A stretch of 64,000 nt of DNA from Cyclobacteriaceae bacterium. GTDB lineage: Bacteria; Bacteroidota; Bacteroidia; Cytophagales; Cyclobacteriaceae. Shown piece after piece: positions 50,157 to 59,529 of this stretch. The stretch's first letter is position 1. Every line of letters starts with the position of its first letter. The stretch spans positions 1 to 64,000 of the forward strand of contig JANQKF010000015.1 in the NCBI GenBank assembly GCA_028281285.1, in the 5' to 3' direction. The notes under the pieces are model-generated. The model was not told the DNA's origin, searched no databases, and worked only from the letters and a program-made list of their open reading frames with translations. The position numbers and the translations under genes were made by a program.

Positions 50157-51626
50157 ATGAAAAAGCGATACATAAGATTTTCAATCCTAGTAACAGCCAT
50201 GTTGCTAGGATTTTCTTTTTTACACAGTCAGGAAATGCCCGATGATTTCCTAAAACCTGATTTCCACAAGAGTCGAAGAGATTTGGTTAGAGAAAAGATG
50301 CCTGCCAATAGTGTTGCAGCTTTTTTTGCCAGTCCAATCCGCAATAGGTCCAATGATGTTGACTTCGTCTTTCATCAGGATCCCGATTTGTATTATCTCA
50401 CCGGCTACCGCGAGCCCCATGCAGTTTTGCTTTTATTCAAGGAGAACCAGAAAGATGCTGACGGCAACGATTACAACGAAATCTTCTTTGTCCAACCCAG
50501 AAATTTTGGAGCCGAGATGTGGACCGGTAGAAGGCTTGGTCATAAAGGGGTACAGGAGAAACTAGAGATACTCAACACTTTCAACAATTCACTTTTCAAA
50601 GACTATGATCTGGACTTCTCCAAATTCGACAAGGTATTGTTCTACGATTTCAAAAATGATGTCAGAGACAACCCTAGAGATGAAGGCGACTTGTTTAGTT
50701 TAATTTCCCAGTTTAAACAAAAAGTAGGATACCAGAGCAATTCCGGAGAACTCACCACCGAACAGCCCAGGAATAATATAGACCTAAGGACCCTGCATAA
50801 CATCATGGGTTCACTTAGAGAGATCAAAACCCCGGAAGAAATCGACCTTCTTCGAAAAGCAGTATTCATCTCCACCGTAGGTCAGGTCGAGGTAATGAAA
50901 GCGATGAAACCCGGATTGTCAGAGAGGGAGATCCAGGGAATTCATGAGTTTGTGTTTAAAAAATACCAGTCAGAATATGAGGGCTATCCCTCTATTGTGG
51001 GAGCCGGGCACAATGGCTGCATTCTCCATTATATAGAAAATTACAAACCAAAAATCGAGAGTGATGAGATGATGCTCATGGACTTGGGAGCTGAATACCA
51101 TGGCTATACAGCCGATATTACCAGAACCATTCCGGTTGATGGAGAATTCTCCGAAGAAGAAAAGGCAATCTATAACATCGTATATAATGCGCAGCAAACA
51201 GCAATGGAAATGACTAAACCAGGTGTCACATTCGCTGAACTCACAAAAGTGGCAAGAGACATTGTAAACCAGGGATTGGCTGATTTGGGAATCATTCCAA
51301 ACAAAGATGCGCGTCACTTGTACTTTCCCCATGGACTCTCTCACCATATCGGTCTCGATGTGCATGACAAAAATGTCAGAAGTCCATTGGCTGAGAATAT
51401 GGTATTCACCATTGAACCTGGTATATATATCCCTGAAAACAGTGACTGTGATGAAAAGTGGTGGGGTATAGCCGTGCGAATAGAAGACGACATCTTAGTA
51501 ACCAAAGATGGCTATGAATTGCTTTCCGGATTTGCCCCGAGAACAGTGGAAGAAATCGAAGCCATGATGAAGAAAAAGAGTCCACTAGATGCATTCACCT
51601 TGCCGAAACTGAAAGGCGGAAAATAA
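50157..51626 (+). CDS. Secreted Xaa-Pro aminopeptidase (M24B)
   Basis: Signal peptide MKKRYIRFSILVTAMLLGFSFLHSQ, then an aminopeptidase-P N-terminal domain (AAFFASPIRNRSNDVDFVFHQDPDLYYLTGYREP) and the M24 catalytic domain with metal ligands in LMDLGAEYHGYTADITRT, HGLSHHIGLDVHD, FTIEPGIYIP and AVRIEDDIL. Distinct from the cytosolic paralogue at 9749 by its export signal and by an insert before the last motif (ENSDCDEKWWG). Probably periplasmic peptide scavenging. Follows rpmB closely; a terminator follows. Confidence 0.93.
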   Translation: MKKRYIRFSILVTAMLLGFSFLHSQEMPDDFLKPDFHKSRRDLVREKMPANSVAAFFASPIRNRSNDVDFVFHQDPDLYYLTGYREPHAVLLLFKENQKDADGNDYNEIFFVQPRNFGAEMWTGRRLGHKGVQEKLEILNTFNNSLFKDYDLDFSKFDKVLFYDFKNDVRDNPRDEGDLFSLISQFKQKVGYQSNSGELTTEQPRNNIDLRTLHNIMGSLREIKTPEEIDLLRKAVFISTVGQVEVMKAMKPGLSEREIQGIHEFVFKKYQSEYEGYPSIVGAGHNGCILHYIENYKPKIESDEMMLMDLGAEYHGYTADITRTIPVDGEFSEEEKAIYNIVYNAQQTAMEMTKPGVTFAELTKVARDIVNQGLADLGIIPNKDARHLYFPHGLSHHIGLDVHDKNVRSPLAENMVFTIEPGIYIPENSDCDEKWWGIAVRIEDDILVTKDGYELLSGFAPRTVEEIEAMMKKKSPLDAFTLPKLKGGK

Positions 51627-51653
51627 AAAGACCATTTCAAAAGTAACTCAGGA

Positions 51654-51685
51654 CGGTTCAGGGCAATTACCTGAACTGTTTTTTT
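51654..51685 (+). terminator. Intrinsic terminator after the secreted aminopeptidase
   Basis: CGGTTCAGG-gcaatta-CCTGAACTG stem (one G-T pair) followed by seven T. Confidence 0.85.
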
Positions 51686-51824
51686 CTTATTTGGATGTGT
51701 AAGGGATCACTATGCAATTCTCTGAAACCCGTCTTGGACCCAACTACCTTAAGTCACATAATTACTGTGCCTGAGAAAACAATACTCTACATTAGCAGGA
51801 GAATTCACTCTAACAGTCCCTCAA

Positions 51825-53243
51825 ATGAAATATAGAAAGGAAGAAGACCTACTGGGCGAAGTCGAAATTTCCAATGAGTTATACTATGGCATACATACCC
51901 AACGTGCCTTGGAGAATTTTCAAATTTCACAGACAAGAATCAACAAATATCCGCTATTCATCAAGGGCTTGATCCTTACAAAAAAGGCAGCTGCAGCAGC
52001 CAATCAAAAGATTGGAACCATACCGAACGAAAAGGCTAATATGATCATCAAAGCGTGCGATGCAATTCTTGAAGCACTGCCTGAAAAATTGAAGTATTTT
52101 CCCATTGATGTATTTCAGGGTGGGGCCGGAACCTCCGTTAATATGAATGTGAACGAGGTGATAGCCAATATAGCACTCGAAATGCATGGGCATTCCAAAG
52201 GCCAGTATAATATACTTGACCCTAATGATCATGTAAACAAATGTCAGTCAACAAATGACGTTTATCCCACTGGTTTCAGAGTGGCTCTTCATTTCTATTT
52301 CAATGATTTGATCGATAAAATCCGCTATCTCACCAATTCATTGGATAAGAAATCAAAGGAATTCAAAGATGTACTTAAAATGGGCAGAACCCAACTGCAA
52401 GATGCTGTTCCCATGTCTTTGGGTGATGAGTTTGGTGCCTGGTCAACGAATCTGAAGGAAGAAATTAAGAGTCTGGAGCGAAACCGAGATCTAATCCTCG
52501 AGGTGAACTTGGGAGCAACGGCCATAGGTACAGGGTTGAATGCACCAAAAGAATATTCAGAAATTTCGATCAAATTTCTCCGAGAATACACTGAGTTCGA
52601 TTTTGTCAGAGCTCCTAATCTCATAGAAGCTACTTCCGATTGTGGTGCCTATGTTATGCAGTCGGGCGCATTGAAAAGAACATCCGTTAAACTCTCTAAA
52701 ATCTGTAACGACCTTCGACTTTTATCTTCAGGTCCAAGATGTGGTTTGAATGAAATTAATTTACCTCAACGACAAGCTGGTTCTTCCATAATGCCGGCCA
52801 AAGTTAATCCGGTGATCCCTGAAGTAGTCAACCAGGTTTGTTTTAAAGTAATTGGCAACGATGTGGCTATTTCCTTCGCAGCCGAAGGAGGGCAACTACA
52901 GCTCAATGTGATGGAACCGGTGATCGCACAGTGTCTTTTTGAATCAATCGAGTTATTGTCCAATTCCTGTAAAACCCTGGCCGATAAGTGCATTGATGGG
53001 ATCACTGCCAATCCTGAACATACCAAGCGAATGGTTCACAATTCCACCGGACTGGTGACCTTCTTGAATCCTTATATCGGACATCATATGGGTGATTTAA
53101 TTGGGAAAGAGGCGATAGCCACAGGAAAGACGATTCGTGAGTTGGTGTTGGAAAAGAAACTGCTTTCAGAAGACGAACTTGACTCCATTTTAAGCAATCA
53201 AAACCTGATGCACCCGGAATATAAGGCACATCTTAAAAAATAA
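51825..53243 (+). CDS. aspA: Aspartate ammonia-lyase
   Basis: Converts aspartate to fumarate and ammonia. Fumarase/aspartase superfamily motifs: [43 protein letters not shown] and the catalytic signature [21 protein letters not shown]-terminus [27 protein letters not shown] favours aspartase over fumarase. At 472 residues it is full length. It stands alone between two terminator or gap regions. Confidence 0.95.
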   Translation: MKYRKEEDLLGEVEISNELYYGIHTQRALENFQISQTRINKYPLFIKGLILTKKAAAAANQKIGTIPNEKANMIIKACDAILEALPEKLKYFPIDVFQGGAGTSVNMNVNEVIANIALEMHGHSKGQYNILDPNDHVNKCQSTNDVYPTGFRVALHFYFNDLIDKIRYLTNSLDKKSKEFKDVLKMGRTQLQDAVPMSLGDEFGAWSTNLKEEIKSLERNRDLILEVNLGATAIGTGLNAPKEYSEISIKFLREYTEFDFVRAPNLIEATSDCGAYVMQSGALKRTSVKLSKICNDLRLLSSGPRCGLNEINLPQRQAGSSIMPAKVNPVIPEVVNQVCFKVIGNDVAISFAAEGGQLQLNVMEPVIAQCLFESIELLSNSCKTLADKCIDGITANPEHTKRMVHNSTGLVTFLNPYIGHHMGDLIGKEAIATGKTIRELVLEKKLLSEDELDSILSNQNLMHPEYKAHLKK

Positions 53244-53381
53244 GGCTGTCTATTCTGAAAACAGATGTAACCTTATTCACATCTCTAGTAGTCTAAGCCT
53301 GCAAACTCTATCTATTATTCATCACAAAGCCGGGTTCTAACGAGCGCACAGCCTGGCTTGACGGATACTGAATTTATACGT

Positions 53382-54569
53382 ATGAAAAACAGGTTAAAAA
53401 CCGCACTGTTCACCACAGTGGTAATGTGCGCAACCCTCTACGGGCTCTCTTTTCTATTTAATTTTTCTATCGTTCGCTCTTCTCCAGATATCGGATTTTC
53501 TCCTGAACCGGAACCGGTATTCACTGAGAATTTGGCGCTGGATAATAAACCAAAGAACATCATCTTTTTTATTGCAGACGGAATGGGTTTTGGCCATTTG
53601 TCACTGGCCATGCACTCTCAACAGACCAAGGGCAGTCCTTCGATTTGGCAACAATTCCAGGTGAAATCCTGGCATGATGCCAGGTCTACTTACGGTCCTT
53701 TAACAGATTCAGGAGCATCAGGAACCGCAATGGCCACTGGAACCCCCACATTTTTTGATGTCATTGGGCTCGATGCAGAAGGAGATACACTGGTTAACGT
53801 ATTCGAAATCGCGCAGAGCAACGGTTATGCATCAGGAATTGTCACCGATTCCTATATCTGGGACGCCACTCCTGCAGCCTTTTACGCTCATGCCAAATCC
53901 CGAGACAGCTCTAGAATAATTCTTGAGCATAGTGCGGCAAGTGAACTGGATCTCCTCTTCGGAGAATTAGAAGACGTTGGTGAGGAGGGAAATCCAGGTT
54001 TTACGGAAACTTATGCCATTCTCGAAAAACGATTTTTGTTATTGGACGAATCACTTACCCTTCCAGTGGACAAGTCCATACCTATTGCTACAGCATTTTC
54101 TGAAGACCAGGTACAGGATTTGAATTCTTCACCTACTCTTACAGCGATGACTAAAGCAGCTTTGGATCGCTTGGTTTCAAAAGACAAACCCTTTATTCTG
54201 ATGGTAGAAAGTGAGGAAATGGACGCTGCGTCTCATCAGAACAATTCAAGAAGAGTGCTCCGAGGGTTGAAGTCCATCCAAGATGCTCTTTCTTTGGTCA
54301 AAGATTTCGCTGATCAAAATGGAGAGACACTTGTGGTCTTTACGGCCGACCATGAAACCGGGGGAATGGCAGCACTCGGCAATTATGAAAACTATCCTAA
54401 CATGCAAATTCAATGGACAACAAAGGAGCATTCGGCAGAGGTGGTACCACTCCTCGCTTCAGGTCCAGGAGCAGAGAATTTCTCAAATATTCATCGTCAT
54501 TGGGAGGTTGGGAAAATTCTCAAAGCTTTGATCAGAAAAGATACTAGCAAATTTCTCACACTAAACTAG
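53382..54569 (+). CDS. Alkaline phosphatase (PhoA-type)
   Basis: An exported phosphomonoesterase. The metal/nucleophile motifs follow the PhoA order: IIFFIADGMGFGH (metal Asp), LTDSGASGTAMATG (Ser nucleophile), LMVESEEMDAASHQNN (metal Asp and His), FTADHETGGMA (Asp-His) and EHSAEVVPLLASGPG (final His). An N-terminal hydrophobic segment (LFTTVVMCATLYGLSFLFNF) is a signal anchor. ATG 53382 is preferred over TTG 53358. Some positions differ from E. coli (VESEEMDAASH instead of VEGGRIDHGHH). No phosphate-regulon genes are nearby. Confidence 0.9.
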   Translation: MKNRLKTALFTTVVMCATLYGLSFLFNFSIVRSSPDIGFSPEPEPVFTENLALDNKPKNIIFFIADGMGFGHLSLAMHSQQTKGSPSIWQQFQVKSWHDARSTYGPLTDSGASGTAMATGTPTFFDVIGLDAEGDTLVNVFEIAQSNGYASGIVTDSYIWDATPAAFYAHAKSRDSSRIILEHSAASELDLLFGELEDVGEEGNPGFTETYAILEKRFLLLDESLTLPVDKSIPIATAFSEDQVQDLNSSPTLTAMTKAALDRLVSKDKPFILMVESEEMDAASHQNNSRRVLRGLKSIQDALSLVKDFADQNGETLVVFTADHETGGMAALGNYENYPNMQIQWTTKEHSAEVVPLLASGPGAENFSNIHRHWEVGKILKALIRKDTSKFLTLN

Positions 54570-54650
54570 TTCATTATCATTAGGTTAAGAATAATCTACT
54601 AGTTTGGGAAACTGTTGTGAAAATGCCAGATTTAGACAATTCTCAACCCT

Positions 54651-55064
54651 ATGAAAACAAGATTAGCTATTCTGATAATTTCAATTGTAATGCTGGCTTT
54701 CCAAAGCTGCGAGGAACAAACAACTGAACCAACTCCAATGCTGGAAAGCTTTGGGATCATTGGTGAGTGGTCATTCGAATCAAGAGTGGTTAATGGTATT
54801 TCCAACCTTGCTGCCCCGTGCTGTGCCACTTTGGAGTTTCGGGATGACGCAACAACTGATGATTTCTTTGGTGAATTCATTTCTAATGACTCCGGATCTG
54901 AGACCACAGGAACCTTCCAGTTGATGCTTCTGATGGAAAGAATCACATTCAGTTTTAACGACCGCCAACTCGTATATGATTATCGGATTGAGGATGATCG
55001 ATTGACTTTTGACTACCTGGAAGACGAGGATGAGGTTTCTGAAACATGGGCCAGGAAGAATTAA
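54651..55064 (+). CDS. Hypothetical lipoprotein (137 aa)
   Basis: Lipoprotein signal MKTRLAILIISIVMLAFQSC with lipobox AFQSC. The mature region is a lipocalin-like small beta domain (IIGEWSFESRVVNGISN, TGTFQLMLLMERITFSFNDRQLVYDYRI), the kind annotated as 'lipocalin family' in Bacteroidota, but this is an impression of fold, not a motif match. A long stem-loop follows. Confidence 0.68.
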   Translation: MKTRLAILIISIVMLAFQSCEEQTTEPTPMLESFGIIGEWSFESRVVNGISNLAAPCCATLEFRDDATTDDFFGEFISNDSGSETTGTFQLMLLMERITFSFNDRQLVYDYRIEDDRLTFDYLEDEDEVSETWARKN

Positions 55065-55096
55065 TACAGTCCCTTTTTTTTGAAGGGTATAGAAGC

Positions 55097-55140
55097 ACAT
55101 TGAGATCTCTAAATTGTGTCAATTTTTTCGATCTCAATGT
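55097..55140 (+). terminator. Nested stem-loop after the lipoprotein, before rpmG
   Basis: Outer arms ACATTGAGATC/GATCTCAATGT (11 bp) enclose inner arms AAATTG/CAATTT. Only a short T tract follows. It probably ends the upstream transcript and insulates the rpmG promoter, which starts 20 bases later. Confidence 0.6.
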
Positions 55141-55162
55141 TTTATAAACAGATTCAGTTACC

Positions 55163-55177
55163 TATATTTGCAGTCCG
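55163..55177 (+). promoter_or_regulatory. -7 box TATATTTG and shared ATATTTGCAGTCCG element of rpmG
   Basis: Exact TAnnTTTG at 55163-55170. The 14 bases from 55164 are identical to the rpmB promoter element at 49849. Confidence 0.7.
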
Positions 55178-55197
55178 AATTTTAGAAGCGCAGAAAG

Positions 55198-55380
55198 ATG
55201 GCTAAGAAAGGCAATAGGGTTCAGGTGATTTTAGAGTGCACAGAGCACAAGGAAACTGGTATGCCGGGTACTTCAAGGTACATCACCACCAAGAACCGAA
55301 AAAATACGACTGAGCGATTGGAGTTGAAGAAATACAACCCCATTCTAAAGAAATATACTGTTCACAAAGAAATTAAATAA
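55198..55380 (+). CDS. rpmG: 50S ribosomal protein L33
   Basis: 60 residues: [60 protein letters not shown]. Normal bL33 length with one extra-long loop (ETGMPGTSR) usual in Bacteroidota. The paired Cys of zinc-type L33 are reduced to one. Two bases separate it from the DUF4295 gene. Confidence 0.97.
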   Translation: MAKKGNRVQVILECTEHKETGMPGTSRYITTKNRKNTTERLELKKYNPILKKYTVHKEIK

Positions 55381-55382
55381 TC

Positions 55383-55538
55383 ATGGCTAAGAAGGTAGTA
55401 GCAACGCTGAAAAAAGCAGGTGGTGTAAAGTACGCCAAAGTGATCAAGGCTGTAAAATCTCCGAAAACCGGGGCTTACACCTTCAAGGAGGAAATGGTTA
55501 CTGAAGATATGGTCAAATCCGTTTTGGCCGACAAGTAA
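55383..55538 (+). CDS. DUF4295 protein, probable Bacteroidota-specific ribosomal protein (51 aa)
   Basis: Not in the ORF track because it is short. Reads MAKKVVATLKKAGGVKYAKVIKAVKSPKTGAYTFKEEMVTEDMVKSVLADK. It is highly basic at the N-terminus, with the DUF4295 motif VKSPKTGAYTFKEE. This family sits between rpmG and ftsY across Bacteroidota and, as I recall, was seen as an extra large-subunit protein (bL38) in a Flavobacterium ribosome structure. It starts two bases after rpmG, and a terminator follows. Confidence 0.93.
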   Translation: MAKKVVATLKKAGGVKYAKVIKAVKSPKTGAYTFKEEMVTEDMVKSVLADK

Positions 55539-55563
55539 GAATTTCAAGATTTACTCATAAATT

Positions 55564-55587
55564 AAAGTCCCCTTGAGGGACTTTTTT
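55564..55587 (+). terminator. Intrinsic terminator between DUF4295 and ftsY
   Basis: AAAGTCCC-cttga-GGGACTTT with a six-T run, 25 bases before the ftsY ATG. It separates ribosomal-protein transcription from ftsY or attenuates read-through. Confidence 0.88.
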
Positions 55588-55612
55588 ATTCTCCACCAAT
55601 AATCAATTGTCC

Positions 55613-56563
55613 ATGGCTTTATTTGGTCTGTTTTCAAAGGAAAAGAAGGAATCGCTTGACAAAGGGCTTGAGAAAACCAAACAGAGTTTTTTCTCCAAGC
55701 TAGGCAAAGCCGTTGCCGGCAAGTCAAAGGTTGATGATGAGGTGCTGGACGAATTGGAAGAAATCCTCATCACCTCAGATGTAGGGGTCGATACCACCAT
55801 CAAGGTGATTGAAAGAATCGAGGAGCGTGTGGCCCGTGACAAGTATCTTGGAACGGAAGAATTAGATTCGATTCTGCGCGAAGAGATTGCCAACCTCCTG
55901 GAAGAGAACAATTCTGAAGATCTGGCTGACTTCGTTTTACCCGATCACAAACCTCATGTCATTCTGGTTGTAGGAGTGAATGGTGTGGGAAAAACCACAA
56001 CTATAGGAAAACTCGCTGCACAATTCAAAGCCAAGGGAAAATCTGTGGTACTTGGGGCAGCCGATACTTTTAGAGCTGCCGCTGTTGATCAGCTAAAACT
56101 ATGGGGAGAACGTGTTGGAGTACCTGTAGTAGCCCATGGCATGAACACAGACCCATCAGCTGTGGCCTTTGACGCAGTTAAGCAAGGTGTAGAAACTGGA
56201 GCCGATTTGGTAATCGTGGATACTGCCGGAAGACTTCACACCAAAGTAAATCTGATGAATGAGCTCTCCAAGATCAAACGTGTGATGCAAAAGTTTATTC
56301 CTGAAGCTCCACATGAAATCGTGCTTGTTTTGGATGGCTCTACAGGCCAAAACGCTTTTATACAGGCGCAGGAATTTACGAAAGCAACTGAGGTATCGGC
56401 TCTGGCCATAACCAAGCTCGATGGTACGGCCAAAGGCGGTGTAGTCATAGGCATATCCGATCAATTCAAAATTCCGGTTAAGTATATTGGGGTTGGTGAG
56501 CAGGTCAATGATTTGCAAGTCTTCAACAAGGCAGAATTTGTGGACTCTCTGTTCAAAAAGTAG
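55613..56563 (+). CDS. ftsY: Signal recognition particle receptor FtsY
   Basis: The SRP GTPase that delivers ribosomes to SecYEG. An N domain helical bundle (residues 1-100) is followed by the G domain: P-loop GVNGVGKTTTIGKLA, DTFRAAAVDQL, DTAGR, TKLDGTAKGG and the closing GVGEQVNDLQVFN. It lacks the long acidic A domain of E. coli, as is usual here. ATG 55613 (MALFGLFSK) is used; the track's TTG 55607 adds two residues. Confidence 0.97.
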   Translation: MALFGLFSKEKKESLDKGLEKTKQSFFSKLGKAVAGKSKVDDEVLDELEEILITSDVGVDTTIKVIERIEERVARDKYLGTEELDSILREEIANLLEENNSEDLADFVLPDHKPHVILVVGVNGVGKTTTIGKLAAQFKAKGKSVVLGAADTFRAAAVDQLKLWGERVGVPVVAHGMNTDPSAVAFDAVKQGVETGADLVIVDTAGRLHTKVNLMNELSKIKRVMQKFIPEAPHEIVLVLDGSTGQNAFIQAQEFTKATEVSALAITKLDGTAKGGVVIGISDQFKIPVKYIGVGEQVNDLQVFNKAEFVDSLFKK

Positions 56564-56657
56564 ACTAACTCCTGATTGTAGGTTAACCACCTCCATACAA
56601 TACGTTACCTTTCTTAGTCTAATTAGCTTATATTCAATGAGCTAAATTCTATTTGCA

Positions 56658-58355
56658 ATGAAGGTGAAGTCAATCTATTTTCTTTTTATCGTTGGTTTTA
56701 TCCTTACCGCCTGCAGCCCAGGAGAACGGGAAAGGGCTGAATCGCTACTTCTCTATAATGGCAAAGTGTGGACCGGGGACGAGCTCAATCCGTGGGCTAA
56801 GTGGGTCTATATCGAAAATGACAAAATTGTCCGTGTTGGTAATAATTCCAATTATCCATCAGCCTTAGAGACAATCGATTTGCAAGGAAGGCTAACCGTT
56901 CCGGGCTTTAATGATTCTCACGTACATTTTGCACAAGCTGGAGCATTATTGCTGGGGATCAACCTACTCGATGTGAGCGAAGACGAACTGTTCATTAAAC
57001 GAATAAAAGAGGCCACAGAGCGATTACCAAAGGGCAGTTGGATTACCCGAGGAGATTGGGGAGCTTATGAAGCATGGAATATGGGTTCAGAAGGTGGTGA
57101 TACACGAAAAGCAGAATGGCAACCTCATAGAAATCTAATTGATGATATTACATCAGATCATCCAGTCCTTGTCGCTCGATATGATCGCTATGAAGGAATG
57201 GCTAACCAATTAGCTCTGGATATTCTGGGAATAGAATCAGAAACAGGAATACTCCAGGGTGATGATTTATGGGATGCGCTTAAACAGGTTCCCGAAAGTT
57301 CGTTTGAGCGTAAGTTGGCCGAAGCAAAAAGGGCTCTTGCTGAATGTGCAAAATGGGGCGTTACTACAGTTCAAGACATGTCTCCGCTTGATCGTGTAGA
57401 TATTTATAATTATCTCCTGGAACGCGATTCATTAATCACAAGGATTAATTTTAGTCCCTCTCGTCTTAGTGAAAGGTTCAATATGATGAAAGATGGATGG
57501 GTCATTAACTGGGATGACAATCCGAGTCCAAGTGGGAATGACTTTATCACCTTTGGTACCATCAAAAGTCATATTGATGGCATTATGGGCGCCCGTACAG
57601 CCCGATTCTTTCAGCCGTATGCTGACAATGATGTGGAAAATGTAGGATGGAGAGGAGGCTGGAGAGAATTCTCAAGAGATTTACCTTCGTTCAAAAAGAT
57701 GCTAATTGAAGCGGATAGCGGGGGTATACAACTTCGTGTCCATGCAATTGGTGATGAAGCCAATTCCATACTGTTGGACGTCCTGGACACCTTGGATCTG
57801 GTGAATGGAAAAAAAGATCGAAGATTTCGTCTCGTACATGCTCAAGTAATTTCTGAACGGGATTTTGATCGATTTGCCGGAAGGAACATCATTGCGGAAG
57901 TCCAACCCTACCATGTCACGGATGATATGCGATGGATGGAAGAGCGAATCGGATACGAACGCTGCAAGGGTGCCTATGCCTTCAAAACACTCAAAGATAT
58001 AGGTTGTCAACTCTCCTTCGGATCAGATTGGCCAGGCACTAATGCGTCTTACTACCCTATCAACCCCTTATATGGCCTTTACGCAGCTGTTACACGACAA
58101 ACCGTGAATGGGGAGCCCGAATCAGGTTGGTTTCCAGAGCAAAAGATTAGCCTGGAGGAAGCACTTAAAGCGTATACTTGGGGTTCCGCGTTCTCAACCT
58201 TCGAAGAAGATGTCAAAGGTACCATAGCGCCCGGATTCCTTGCCGACATTGCCGTTCTTGATACTAATCTCTTTGAATCGGAACCATCCGATTGGCTGAA
58301 TGCTAAATTCGATTATACCATCATGGGTGGTAAGATTGTGTACAAAAGCGACTGA
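56658..58355 (+). CDS. Amidohydrolase lipoprotein (YtcJ/AepA-like, amidohydrolase 3)
   Basis: Lipobox signal MKVKSIYFLFIVGFILTAC. The metal-dependent amidohydrolase fold has N-terminal beta sandwich pieces (LLLYNGKVWTGDE, IENDKIVRVGNN), the HxH motif NDSHVHFAQAG, internal features HIDGIMGARTARFF, LRVHAIGDEAN, FRLVHAQVI and FGSDWPG, then the C-terminal GTIAPGFLADIAVLDTNL. These match YtcJ-type enzymes whose substrates are mostly unknown. At 565 residues it is full length. It stands alone; the stop abuts the convergent esterase gene exactly. Confidence 0.9.
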   Translation: MKVKSIYFLFIVGFILTACSPGERERAESLLLYNGKVWTGDELNPWAKWVYIENDKIVRVGNNSNYPSALETIDLQGRLTVPGFNDSHVHFAQAGALLLGINLLDVSEDELFIKRIKEATERLPKGSWITRGDWGAYEAWNMGSEGGDTRKAEWQPHRNLIDDITSDHPVLVARYDRYEGMANQLALDILGIESETGILQGDDLWDALKQVPESSFERKLAEAKRALAECAKWGVTTVQDMSPLDRVDIYNYLLERDSLITRINFSPSRLSERFNMMKDGWVINWDDNPSPSGNDFITFGTIKSHIDGIMGARTARFFQPYADNDVENVGWRGGWREFSRDLPSFKKMLIEADSGGIQLRVHAIGDEANSILLDVLDTLDLVNGKKDRRFRLVHAQVISERDFDRFAGRNIIAEVQPYHVTDDMRWMEERIGYERCKGAYAFKTLKDIGCQLSFGSDWPGTNASYYPINPLYGLYAAVTRQTVNGEPESGWFPEQKISLEEALKAYTWGSAFSTFEEDVKGTIAPGFLADIAVLDTNLFESEPSDWLNAKFDYTIMGGKIVYKSD

Positions 58356-59489
58356 TCATTTATCCAGTTCGGCAAGTCTTGCTTTAATCCAACGTTTCAT
58401 AGGAGAGCCTCTCTCTTCAGCCACTTTTAGTGAACGTTCATATAGCATTATGGCCTGGTTCTTATTGCCCTGTTTTTGGTAGGCTTCACCTAAATAATTC
58501 AATACCATGATATGTCTAGGGTGAAACCCCTCCAGATAGGACAGAATTTCGATTGCCTTTTCGTACTGTCCTTGTCCGGTAAAAGACCTGGCAAAGGATG
58601 CCAACTCGACTGCTCTGGGTTTCACATCCATTCCATAGAGGTTTGACATCGTTTCTACTTTCTCCTTGACTCCCTGAAAGTCAGGACCCTCATAAAGGAG
58701 ATCCCAACCTTTCCATTCCCGGAAGGCAAATTGGAGCCCTCTAAAGATAGCCGGAGTCAGACCTGTAATATGATCTGTATCTTCCAGTTTTTCGAACAAA
58801 ATACCTTCTGCATTTTTAGGTAGTTCGGTTCGAAGTAGATCAAAGCCCTGTTCCGAATCTTTTTCATTGGCCAGGCTAAAGTAGAGTTTCTTGGATTTGA
58901 GTTTTTCAAAATCAGCGGCCAGTAATGCCTTCGGTATTGCCTCTTCATCATACCAATAACTACTCCCGATCTGGAGGTAAGCATCGAATTCATCGGGATC
59001 ATTTAATAATACATAGGTAGTGAATAGCCCACCAAGCGAATGACCAATAAGCACATTAAATTGGGCATTGATTCCCTGATCATGTGCTATAGACATTACC
59101 TCGGTTTTCAAAAATTTGAGAAATTTATCTGCCCCACCGAATCTCTCCTTTAATTCGCTATGTGGTGGAGTGAGATCTTTCGTCCGATCGTAGTCATAAT
59201 TATTTACTCCTATCACATTGACCTCAGGAATTACATTTGCACGCACCAAGTTGGAAATGATTCCCAGGGTCAGGCTCATATTTTCTCTACCATCCAACAG
59301 ATAAAGTGTCGGATACCTAAGGTTCAAACCTGTCTCGAAATTTGGGGAGTAAATTAATAGCTCCCGCTGTTCACCCAATACTTCGGAATCAACCTTCAAC
59401 GACTTGATTCTGGAATTTAAATACTCATTCTGTGAAAAAAGAGGAGATGTCAAAACCATAAGAATGACAACCAGGGGTCTGCTTTTCAT
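58356..59489 (-). CDS. Secreted esterase (alpha/beta hydrolase, Fes/IroE-like) with C-terminal TPR
   Basis: Signal peptide MKSRPLVVILMVLTSPLFSQ. Putative esterase domain: RELLIYSPNFETG..YPTLYLLDGREN, nucleophile elbow VLIGHSLGGLFTTYVL, acid region YFSLANEKD and the His in EDTDHITGLTPAIFRGLQ. The C-terminal 90 residues form two TPR units (QYEKAIEILSYLEGFHPRHIMVLNYLGEAYQKQGNKNQAIMLYERSLK). The combination occurs in Bacteroidota and may cleave siderophore or acyl esters; substrate unknown. Tail-to-tail with the amidohydrolase (TGATCA carries both stops). Confidence 0.88.
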   Translation of the reverse strand: MKSRPLVVILMVLTSPLFSQNEYLNSRIKSLKVDSEVLGEQRELLIYSPNFETGLNLRYPTLYLLDGRENMSLTLGIISNLVRANVIPEVNVIGVNNYDYDRTKDLTPPHSELKERFGGADKFLKFLKTEVMSIAHDQGINAQFNVLIGHSLGGLFTTYVLLNDPDEFDAYLQIGSSYWYDEEAIPKALLAADFEKLKSKKLYFSLANEKDSEQGFDLLRTELPKNAEGILFEKLEDTDHITGLTPAIFRGLQFAFREWKGWDLLYEGPDFQGVKEKVETMSNLYGMDVKPRAVELASFARSFTGQGQYEKAIEILSYLEGFHPRHIMVLNYLGEAYQKQGNKNQAIMLYERSLKVAEERGSPMKRWIKARLAELDK

Positions 59490-59529
59490 AGGAGTTTGTT
59501 TTAATCTGGAAGATCCTACATCGAATTGA

